Assembly: GCA_027886185.1 (NCBI GenBank) | Contig: WOAB01000878.1 | Coordinates: 4,662,001 to 4,726,000, forward strand | Length of the DNA stretch: 64,000 nt | DNA from: Rheum nobile | Lineage: Eukaryota; Streptophyta; Magnoliopsida; Caryophyllales; Polygonaceae | Direction: 5' to 3' | Part shown: positions 54,730 to 64,000 of the stretch, piece after piece | How positions within the stretch are numbered: position 1 is the first letter of the stretch | Layout of the letters: each line of letters opens with the position of its first letter | Translations under genes and position numbers: made by a program | Notes under the pieces: model-generated | What the model was told of the DNA's origin: nothing | Seen by the model: only the letters and a program-made list of their open reading frames with translations | Database searches by the model: none

Positions 54730-57391
54730 ATGATTATTACTGTGTGCTATGAAGGAGAATGGAAGATAAAATATGGAATTAGCACATACATTGGGAATGT
54801 AGTTTCCAAGGCAATTGTGTGTAATGAGAGTATAAAGTTCCAAGAACTGAAGGAAAGGATAAATGAAAGATTAAACATCAATTCATCACTTGATGAATTG
54901 AGAATTAGTCATTTGAATCCATTCTATAAATTCAGAGAAGCGTACTTGGTTGATACAGAGGAGGATTTCAGAAGCTTCTTTGAGATCAATGAGGACCCTG
55001 AAGTTTCATGGAGTTTGCCTTTATATGTGTCATCAACTAGAAACACTCGTGGAAGCCACGACAATCATGATACTGCGCAAAACAGTATAGCTTCTCTTCA
55101 ATCTAATTACCATTTGGAACAATACAATGACAATGTTTGTTGTACAGAGGGAAGCAATCTTGAAACTGGATCAATCTCTGAGCAAAATGAGATAACACAG
55201 AATCCAGTTAATACAGACTTCATTACAGTGGGACAAATTTTTGGGACAAAAAGGGAGCTTACAAATGTTGTGAAACATATGACAATGCACGAGAACTTTG
55301 GATTTAAAGTAAAGAAATCAAATCCTGAATTGTATAAGATTGTATGCCTGGATGCTGAATGCAAGTGGAGATTACGGGGTGCCGTATTGAAGGGTACTGA
55401 ATTCTTCGAAGTACGAATATTTGTTCAAGAACATACTTGCTCTTTTGACTTCAGATGTGAAAACATGATTAAACCTTCATTCAAAATGGTTGGAGAGACA
55501 ATGAAGACAAGGTAAATGTCCAACCAAATAACAATATATTGCATAGTCTAAGAAATAATTTTTATTAACACATGTCTTGCCTTCAATGTAGGTTTATAAA
55601 TGTATCAAAGGGGCCGACGCCTAATATGATTTGCAATGACATGAGAAGTGAGTTTTTTCAGGATATAACAGCTTGGAGGGCACATGAATGGGCACAAAAT
55701 CTCATAAGAGGAACACCTGAAGCAAACTATGGGATGCTACCTATATATTGTCACAGTATCAAACAAATAAACAACGGTACATACACATGCTTAAAAACTG
55801 AAGACCAGAACCGTTTCAAATATGTATTCATCGCAATTGGAGCATCAATCAAAGGTTTCAAAGTAATGAGAAAGGTACCAAATTAAGATCAATTTGTAGT
55901 GTGATTTATTCAAAATAATACTTGTTATATAGTTGAATTTGCAAAAAAGAGGATCTAGAGACAGTTTGCAAGTGTCCCCAATGAGACTCTAGAAAGAGTT
56001 TGCAAGTGTCCCTAATGAGTATCTAGGAACAATTTCACATTCCAAGTACCACAAGCTGCTTTCAAGAAACTTGTCCAATGGGGACAGTTTGCAATTGTCC
56101 TCATTGCTTGAATGAAATAGGGACAGTTGCAAATTGACCCCAAGAAGGCTGTGTGGACAATTGCATAGTGTCCATAATAAATTTTATCTAGATTGAAACT
56201 TACATGGTGAATGAAATCTTTTGTAGATGATCATGGTGGATGGAACGCACTTACACGGAAAGTATGAGGGACATCTTTTGATTGCATCTTCACAAGATGA
56301 AAACCATCAAATCTACCCGCTTGCTTATGCTGTAGTAGATTATGAGAATGAAAAGTCTTGGAGATGGTTATTTGAACAATTGGCTAAGGTCATTCCTTCT
56401 TCAAGCCAGTTGGTTATTGTCTCTGATCGGCACCAAAGTATTTTCAAAGTTGTTGAGCTTGTGTACTCTTCATCTGAACATGTAGTATGTACAAGACATT
56501 TGAAAGAAAATTTGAAAACAAGATTCAGAGACAAAGGAGTATGCAGATTGTTTACAAAAGTTGCAGAAAGTTATACAAAAGCAGATTTTGATGATAATTT
56601 CCAGAAGATATGCACCATAAATCCAGAGATAGGAAAGTATCTAGAAATTGCAAAATTGGAGAAATGGGCTAGAGCACATTGCAAAGGGCAAAGATACAAC
56701 ATTATGACCACAAATAATGCAAAATCAATCAACAATGTGCTCATGGAAGCAAGATCATTCCAGGTTGTTGTTCTTCTTGAATACATAAGAAATTTGATAT
56801 CAAAGTGGTTTAGCGAGAGATGGAACAAGGCAGAGGAGAAAAAGGACACATTGACACCAGCTATCCAAAAAATACTCGAGGAAAGATATAATCTATCAAA
56901 AATGTATGAAGTGAGAGAACTGAACTCCATTCAGTTTCAAGTAACAGGTGGGAAATTCTATGGAGTGGTTGATTTAAAAGCCAAAAAGTGCAGATCGATG
57001 CAAGGTATTCGATGTAGAACACATTCCTTGTGTACATGCATTAGCTGCAATTAAGAAGAAAAAATGGAAAATGACAGATTTTGTTAGCAGATACTACTCT
57101 ACTTCAGCTTGGTACAACGCATATCGAGAGACATTCTACCCAGTACCTACACAATCAGACGAGATTGTCCCAGATGATGTAATCAGCATAGAATGTTATC
57201 CTCCACTTGTGACAAGAAAGAGTGGCATGCCAAGAAAGAGAAGGTTACCTTCTGCAGGAGAATTTGGAAGAATTGCCAACAAAAAAGCATCAAGAAAACC
57301 TCGCAAGTGCAACATCTGCGGTTCTGCTGAGCACACCAAGTATACATGCAGGAACAAAGAATCAAGCAGCAAGTTGATGCATTTGGAGTAG
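54730..57391 (+). pseudogene. mudrA-like MULE transposase, one frameshift
   Basis: Exon 1 (54,730-55,511) has a PB1-like N-terminus (MIITVCYEGEWKIKYGISTY) and the MuDR DNA-binding region (VGQIFGTKRELTNVVKHMTM, ECKWRLRGAV, VRIFVQEHTC). Exon 2 (55,592-55,874) gives FINVSKGPTPNMICNDMRSE through GFKVMRK. Exon 3 starts at 56,227 with VDGTHLHGKYEGHLLIASSQ, the first catalytic Asp; VSDRHQS supplies the second. The SWIM zinc motif (CxC...CxH) is at about 56,985-57,050 (CKVFDVEHIPCVHALAAIKK), and a CX2CX4HX4C knuckle (CNICGSAEHTKYTC) lies at the end. One extra base near 57,000 breaks the frame between the first SWIM Cys and CKVFD. Introns carry GT-AG ends. Almost intact; the shift could be real or a sequencing error. 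Confidence 0.85.
55960..56165. repeat. GGGACA/TGTCCC words in transposase intron 2
   Basis: Inside the 55,875-56,226 intron: CAGTTTGCAAGTGTCCCCAA, AGAGTTTGCAAGTGTCCCTA, GGGGACAGTTTGCAATTGTC and GGGACAGTTGCAAATTGACC. The same word family as outside the gene. Confidence 0.75.
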
Positions 57392-57599
57392 TTTTATTTT
57401 GTTCAACAAAAAAAATCTATGAAATTCGGGTACGACATTTTGTTGTTTTGTTGGAAATGTGAGGATTTTATCTCGTAGAAACTTAAAATCTAATTCTAGA
57501 ATTGTTAAATAAATATTTTTTATCAGTTTTGGTAAATGAATTCTTAGACACATTATTGTTGAGCAAATCTAATATTCTGGACCTGAAGAAAAACTTCCA

Positions 57600-58720
57600 A
57601 AATGACTCCTGGGATAATTGTCCCTAAAGAGGCACTTCCAAGAAGCATATGTGGACAATTGTAAATTGTCCCTAAAGAGACAAATTTCAACTGTCTCTAA
57701 AGAGAAAGTATTGTTGAACAATTGTCCCTAAAAAACACACTTCCAAAATGCATTTGGGGACAATTGTCCCTAAAGAGGCACTTCCAAGAAGCATCTAGGG
57801 ACAATTTTCAACTGACCCTAAAGAGACAATTTCCAATTGTCCCTAGAGAGACAATGTAGTTAAACAACTGTCCCTAAAAAGACACTTCCAAGAGACATCT
57901 GGGGACAATTGTCCCCATAAAGGCACTTCAAAGAAGCCTCTCGGACAGTTTCCAACTGTCTCTAAAGAGAAAGTATTATTAAACAATTGTCCCTAAAAAA
58001 ACACTTCCAAAATGCATCTAGGGACAATTGTCCCTAAAGAGGCACTTCTAAGAAGCATCTGGGGACAGTTTCCAACTGTCCCTAAAGAGACAAATTTCAA
58101 TTGTCCCTAAAGAGAAAGTATTGTTGAACAACTGTCCCTAAAAAAGACACTTCCAAAATGCCTTTGGGGACAAATATCCCTAAAGAGGCACTTCCAAGAA
58201 GAATATGGGGTACAATTGTCCCTAAATAGACAAATTTCAACTGTCCCTAAAGGAAAAGTATGGTTGAACAAATGTCTCTAAAAAAACACTTCCAAAATGC
58301 CTTTGGGGACAATTGTCCCTAAAGATGCACTTCCAAGAAGCATAAGAGGACAGTTATAAATTGTCCCTAAAGAGACAAATTCCAATTGTCCTTAAAGAAA
58401 AAGTATTGTTGAACAACTGTCCCTAAAAAAGACACTTTCAAAATGCCTTTGGGGACAACTGTCCCTAAAGAGGCACTTCCAATAAGCATTTGGTGACGGT
58501 TTTCAACTGTCACTAAAGAGACAATTTTCAACTGTCCCTAGAGAGACAATATAGTTGAATAATTGTCCCTAAAAAAAACACTTCCAAGAAACATCTGGGG
58601 ACAGTTTCCAACTGTCCCTATGAAGACACTTCAAAGATGCATCTTAGGCCTAAGATGCAACAGTAGCTAAATCTGCTTAATGAGTATGCTATGTGCAAAG
58701 TTTCAACTGTCCGCAAATAG
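57600..58720. repeat. GGGACA...TGTCCC minisatellite between the two genes
   Basis: About a kilobase of imperfect tandem units. Each combines GGGGACAATTGTCCCTAAAG, AGGCACTTCCAAGAAGCAT, CAACTGTCCCTAAAGAGACA and AAAGTATTGTTGAACAA. The total unit is about 100-130 bp and repeats roughly eight times. The core GGGACAnTTnnAAnTGTCCC is a near-palindrome. It lies between the convergent 3' ends, so readthrough RNA from either gene would carry many short hairpins. Confidence 0.85.
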
Positions 58721-60949
58721 GAGTTAAAAATATTGATTATGATAAGAAATTTTTTTATTGTAAAACAAATTCATAAAAGATTTCAAACAATACATTTTGT
58801 CCTTAAGACATCAAACACAAACTGAGTATCTTCTACTACATTACATTAAATACCCATAAAAATAACAACATGACCAAATGTTTGTCACTTGCAAGCATTA
58901 GAAAGACACCAGAAAGTTCAAAGTTCACATTGGTTAGGAGGCAATGGCTTGAACACATATCGCTCATTGAACAAATCAATGCACATCTTGTCTCTATGCG
59001 CCTTGATACGAGCATCATTGAGATCATCAAAGTTTCCACCAAAAGCACGAGCTTCAATAAATTTTAATGTGTAGACTCCGCAGTTGCCACTGTATAGAAA
59101 TACGATAAGAATCAAAATAAGAAAACAAAAATGAAAATCTGAGTGCATACGAATTGAAGAAAATTACCTTGGAGGATCTTGAGGACAATCATCTATAGGT
59201 ACTCTGTGCCAAGCAAAATCCTCTTCAAACGAGCCCAGGTGTGTGAATCTATTAGACATCTTCATTACCCTTGGAACGATAGACAACAAAGGACGTATCA
59301 AAGGATACAGCTTCTCATCTTTGAACAAATTTATGTTGCAATCCCAAATTGTAACATGACGTTCTACCAAGTCTATTTCTAAAGCTATCCAATGCTCCAT
59401 GTTTAAGTTAAAGTGGGTGAACACTTTAGTAACATTGGTATACCATGACTTCATGTAGAATCTAGAAGCGGTTCCATCAAAGAAGTTAAGAAGGCGATCT
59501 GGAATAAAATTCTCATCAGCTAAACACTTTTCTTCCATTGATGGGTTGAAATAGCCATAAAAAATCCATATGGCTATATTCTTCCAAGCATCTGATTCTT
59601 CAAAGACGCGCTTCCTGAAGTGGTATAAAACTTCACCAATTTGTTGTTCTAACAAATATGAATAAAGGAAATTAGGTTTAGAAACAATGAAAGTTATAAA
59701 AAGGGACTAGTCACAGAAGGAAGCTTACATCATCAGTAATCCACTTGTTCTTGTACTGTAGTTTAAAGAAAAAATCCTTATTAAGTGAATCATCATGACC
59801 ATGCACAATAGCTTCAGAATTTCTATAAGAATAAAACATTAAAGATATAATTAAAACAAAGTGACTTAGGGACAACTCTTGAAGAAAGAATGAAACTCTC
59901 CCTTACCCGACTGTCCCCCAGTAGGATAAGGGATAGTCCCAAACAGTTGGAAAAGGATGAAAAAACAATTCAATACTTCAATCCAAAAAAAGATAAAAAC
60001 TTACTCATCAGATTTGAACCATTCATGGAAAGGTCTACACTCCTCAATATCGTAAAATGAATATGCTGGTCTTCCAGGAATTCTGATTTTTTTACTCTTG
60101 TCACCAGTGAAAGGAGTTTGCAAATTTTTGCTAAGCGTTGTCGCTCTACTGGATTTGCGTACAAAGCAACCCTCTTTCGACACTTGTGAACCTTGAAGCG
60201 ATCCACCCTTGCCTTGAGATTCACTGATTACACCAACCTTGTTCAAGTCTGTCTTTTGTGATTCATCTATGGATTCAATATCCCTGATTCCATTATCCTC
60301 TTCCACGTCAGAATCTTGAGGAACTTCTGTTGTATTTCCAGTGCCACCCCCAACATTTGGTAGTTCATCAATCCTTGGCACATTGACACTCTTAACATCC
60401 AAAGTACCATCACCTTGTTTCAGATTAGGTTCATTGGTGCTGGCATTGTCAACAATTGTATTATGTTGATCCAATTTAGATTTATCATTTGTTGATTGAA
60501 CAAAACTAGGATTACCTGAATCCTTCAACATTCCATCAACTTCAACATCAAAAGTCTCAGTCTTGTCTTCATCACTTAGACCACCTTCATCCTTAGTATC
60601 ACAAACAACTTGTCTTCGAAGTGCTACAACCATATTAACTTTCTCAGCTTCCAATGAACATAGCTTTTCTTCTCCTTCCTCATTCAAACTCACATCCACA
60701 CCATCTCTAACTTCAACATCAAAGCTACAACATCCTCTTTCTACATTACCTTCTTCATTCAAACTGTCATCCACACCATCTCTAACTTCAACATCAAAAG
60801 GTTAATTGATGTTTGCATTTTCAGAAGATTCACCAACAACAACATCAGAATCAATAGTCTTAGTTATCACCTATCAAAGAATAAAAGCAAAAAATTAATA
60901 AAAGATCACAACATAATACAAATTGAAGTAGCAATTATAAAAAAATTAG

Positions 60950-61110
60950 GGAACAGTTTCAGAGTGTGCTTAAAAGGATGGGGACATTTTGAAATCTTTT
61001 CCAAGAGTTTTGGGGACAGTTACTATAATATCCCAAGTAGATTTGGAAACAACTTTCAAACTGTCCCAAACATATAGGCATATTTTGAAAACTGTCCCCA
61101 CGAAGTGGGG
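60950..61110. repeat. GGGACA/TGTCCC words inside ULP gene
   Basis: A short group in a probable intron: GGGAACAGTTTCAGAG, TTTTGGGGACAGTTACTATA, AACTTTCAAACTGTCCCAAA and CCCACGAAGTGGGGACAATT. Confidence 0.7.
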
Positions 61111-62334
61111 ACAATTTTCAAAATGTAACATAGGAGGTATGGATGAAGAAAATTGACGTGTGAGAATTTACCTGATCGACTTTTCTTCCATGCTCAGAAA
61201 TGAGTTCAATTGAGCATTGTAAGGTATTTAAATTTGTTGTAGGTGGCACATAAAACTCATTGAAGATTTATTCTCTTGACGGCTGAAAAGAAACATCATC
61301 TTGATCATTGGCATGTAAGCCTTCATCTGTTATATTAACATTAGACTTCATAGTCTTCTTAATATATGCAACATCCTTCACAAGTAGAGAAATTTTCAAG
61401 TCTTGAGCCTTCAAATTAGCAAATATTTTCTTTGCCCAATCTGGTTCCGGGTATCATCTTTTTTGGAATTAACACCAGCTCTATCAAAACTTCCCGCATT
61501 GTCCTTTCTTCCCGACATTTCAATAGAAGCACTAACAGTTTCTTCGCTTTCTAAAACTACACCTTGATCCTGTTTTCCCAAAACATTATCTGTATCTGTA
61601 TGAGACAAATTTGCAGGAAAATATTCATGTAATATATGATCAATCTTCCTTCTCATCTCAACATTTTCATCATACAAAACAAATGCTCTTGAGCCGTTGT
61701 CCTCCAAAGTGACAGACTTACCAACATCCTTGGGTTTCTTCACATTCTGATGGTAGAACATAACACCACCTCCACTTTAACTCCTATGTTCTATACCTTG
61801 ATTGGCTTGTTTAACTTTCGGGGTAGCACGCTTCTTAGGTTGAGGAATTCTTGTTTGTATATTCTTTATAGACTGTCTCGGTGAAGAACGACACTTAGAC
61901 TGAGCATCACTTGTGGCAATCTGCTTGACAAAATCTTTCTTTGTAGCAGGCTTCTTAAAATCATTTTTCTCTTGAACTTTTTGTGTAGCGGGCGAATTCA
62001 CAACCTCAAACTTTCGCTTCCTAGAATCTCTAACACATGGAGATGCAAAAGTTACTATTTTCTCTTTCCACCAGCTTTTTCCTCTTTTAACTGAGCCAAA
62101 ACAGCGCCCCTGTCTATCAAAGGATATTGTATCTTCTTCATTTCTCTGTTGAAGCTCATGTGCAAGAGCAACCATGGATTCAGAAAAAGAATCGAACATT
62201 TCATCATCCACTTCATCTTCAAAAAATAGATGACGAAAACGCACATGCTCTTACGGTGGATAGTAAATTTTATGTAAGAACATACAAGAGAGAATTGTCA
62301 TAACATAGTTTGATACATTTGACCGAAATGAATC

Positions 62335-62725
62335 TTGGAGACAGTATGCAACTGTCCCCATGATGGTAGAGACAGTATGCAACTGTCCCCATGATGGTGG
62401 AGACAGTTAAAAAATATCCCTATGATGGTGGAGACAGTATGCAACTGTCCCCATGATGGTGGAGACAGTTAGAAACTGTATCCATCATATGGGGACAGTT
62501 ACAAGCTGTCCCCAAAATGGTGGGGACAAATTCTATATGTTCCTAGTAAGGTAGAGACATTACTGTCCACACCTTACTGTCCCCGTGATGGTGGGGACAG
62601 TTAGAAATTGTCCCCATAATGGTGGAGACAGTTAGAATGTGTCCACATGATGGTGGAGACAGTTAGAAACTGTCCACATATTGGGGACAGATAGAAATTG
62701 TCCCCATATGTGAGGGACATATTAT
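62335..62725. repeat. GATGGTGGAGACAGT minisatellite
   Basis: Units of about 31-36 bp built on ATGGTGGAGACAGT(A/T)n(C)AACTGTCCCC repeat about ten times inside a probable intron of the ULP gene. The core is the same TGTCCC/GGGACA pair as at 57.6-58.7 kb, with a different spacer. Confidence 0.85.
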
Positions 62726-63565
62726 AGATTGCCCATAAAAGTTTACACCACATGTAATATAACATTTAAAAAACGGACTTACCAAAGGATAAGTATCACA
62801 CAACTTATGCATCTCAGAAAACTTAAAGTAAATATGTTGTTTAAGACTAGCCCAAGAATGCATATATGGAACATTTCTTGGCCTTGTACCAACACGTTTA
62901 ACAAGATGTCGAAACTGTGAAAATGACTGCAAAATCCACACATTCAGAAAACAATAAAAAAGGACCAAATATTAGCATAACTAACTATTTGAAAACAAAA
63001 CATGAAAAGGTGAGGAAAAATAACAACATAACAAAATTTAATAATACCTGAAAAGGAAGTGGGTAACCAGCCATTGTATAGAGATACCTTTCTTTAGTAA
63101 GAGAACGACCATCCATCCCAGTAGCAACACTCATAAAGACATCATGAGAGGCGCAATACATAGCCCTATGCCAAGGATACTTACAAAACATGCCCTAATC
63201 ATTGAATAGTCTAACAAACTCAGATCTAACATGTTCTTGACGTGTAGGGAACAAAACCATCTCAACTATAATAAGATGTGCTAGCCTAAACTTCTTAACC
63301 CTATCTTGTTCAGCATCAAACAGATGTAAAAGGTGATCCCGGTGACATGGATCAGCTCCTAGTACCTCTTTCATACTAGCATTAGGAGGCACAAATCCTG
63401 TATGATCAGCACAATGCATGCCAGTAATCGCTGCAAAATCAGCCAATCCATACTGGCATACATGGCCTCCTACTTTAAACCACATCTCAAACTTCTTTTC
63501 ACTCTTAACCCGGTGTGCAAGAATGTAGTGGACTAATTGGCTCACAAATTTAAAGCTACCACCCA

Positions 63566-64000
63566 TGTAACACCTCCGACTTATGTCGGTAGTGTCACAC
63601 GCCAGTGACCTCACACGTTAATGTCCAAAGTCACCCTAGGCTTTAATAGAAACAATTAAGCTTAAATAAATACATAAATATTAAATAATGGAATAATAAT
63701 TATCGGAAGACTTTTTAAATGAAACTCAATCTTTTATCAAGATTTCTCTCGTAAATGAGAAGGATGGTTTTACAACGAAGTGAAGTGACAGCGGAAGACT
63801 TTTAAGTTACAGCGGAAGACTCTTTTAAAGAAACCCTAATTTTACATAGCTATGTATTACATTTATTTCAAATTAAACATACACACCTTAGAAATGTTAC
63901 TTCTTAAAACGCAAACTTCAACTGAAAGCCTTCTCTTCGATTGGTTACTTCAATCGTTGGGGACCAACCTCTGATGTGCCGTATAGGACGGATGACACCA
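63566..64000. mobile_element. Probable LTR start of a further insertion (partial)
   Basis: At 63,566 the DUF1985 homology stops and TGTAACACCTCCGAC begins, a typical 5' start of plant Gypsy LTRs. It includes the hairpin CCGACTTATGTCGG. The block runs off the right edge, so neither its end nor a target duplication can be checked. An open frame starting at 63,614 is a chimera: its first 16 or so residues come from this insertion. Confidence 0.45.

Larger units (their letters stand above)
54236..63565. mobile_element. Mutator-like element with mudrA and ULP-type genes
   Basis: Two convergent transposon genes, a mudrA-like transposase (54,730-57,391, +) and a ULP1-protease/DUF1985 gene (58,918-63,565, -), share arrays of the same GGGACA/TGTCCC words outside and between them. 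This gene pair is known from the ULP-bearing MULEs of plants (the KAONASHI type of Arabidopsis and relatives). The outer ends were not pinned down: the left lies near 54,200 or before, and the right end is cut by another insertion at 63,566. No obvious TIR pair seen. Confidence 0.65.
58918..63565 (-). pseudogene. ULP1 protease / DUF1985 transposon gene (KAONASHI-like)
   Basis: Reading right to left: DUF1985 region (63,560-63,195: SFKFVSQLVHYILAHRVKSE, FEMWFKVGGHVCQYGLADFA, AAITGMHC), continued at 63,191-62,985 (YPWHRAMYCASHDVFMSVAT) and 62,920-62,780 (VGTRPRNVPYMHSWASLKQH). A long low-complexity Lys/Ser/Asp-rich middle follows (62,244-60,001, with an internal repeat of SLNEEG). The C-terminal ULP1 peptidase (59,655-58,918) has EHWIALEIDL (catalytic His), VTIWDCN (Asp), DCPQDPP (Gln), intron, SGNCGVYTLKFIEAR (Cys). 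Peptidase family C48 removes SUMO-like modifiers; in MULEs its role in transposition is unproven. The catalytic residues are all present. The 5' end is broken by an insertion at 63,566. Exon borders in the middle are uncertain. Confidence 0.75.

Overview
The window looks like plant nuclear DNA, probably a eudicot: AT-rich overall, GT-AG introns, plant-type families (sucrose transporter, F-box/FBD, LRR and lectin receptor kinases, PPR) and plant transposons. I found no host gene that reads intact from end to end. The picture is a nested, transposon-rich, probably pericentromeric region holding broken or captured gene pieces.

1-12.3 kb: sucrose-transporter (SUT/SUC-like) pseudogenes in alternating orientation. 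Six near-identical copies (A-, B+, C-, D+, E-, F+ truncated) form an inverted-tandem array with a period of about 3.68 kb. A second, diverged inverted pair lies at 10.7-12.2 kb and is fused to a lectin-receptor-kinase fragment. Every copy in the array that reaches it carries the same frameshift, so the gene seems to have been broken before it was amplified. 12.3-16 kb: AT-rich sequence plus a G-rich low-complexity block.

16.0-20.0 kb: a complete non-autonomous Helitron (minus strand; TC start, 3' hairpin and CTAG end) carrying ten exons of CTP synthase and a PPR piece. 20.56-21.45 kb: a solo Copia-type LTR with a perfect 5-bp target duplication. 21.6-26.2 kb: a LINE RNase H fragment, an RPA1-like OB fragment, three exportin-1 exons and AT-rich tandem repeats. 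26.2-27.7 kb: a decayed autonomous Helitron helicase cut by a CACTA-type end. 28.3-30.7 kb: an LRR receptor kinase missing its kinase N-lobe.

30.8-39.1 kb: a young Ty3/gypsy chromovirus (CRM/Reina-like, minus strand) with matching LTRs, PBS, PPT and one gag-pol frame broken only by two TAG codons. 39.1-48.9 kb: a cluster of TIR elements with ends related to GGTAAAACG...CGTTGGATG. They are filled with arrays of GATATTCA/GATATGCA words and carry fragments of an aspartyl protease, a D-type cyclin and a BTB protein. Two of these elements lie as mirror images with different cargo.

49.0-53.1 kb: a LINE 3' end with an RNase H ORF, and an F-box/FBD/LRR pseudogene. 54.2-63.6 kb: an autonomous-type Mutator-like element with a mudrA-like transposase (+) converging on a ULP1-protease/DUF1985 gene (-), and arrays of GGGACA...TGTCCC words in its non-coding parts. 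The right edge starts another insertion, probably an LTR.
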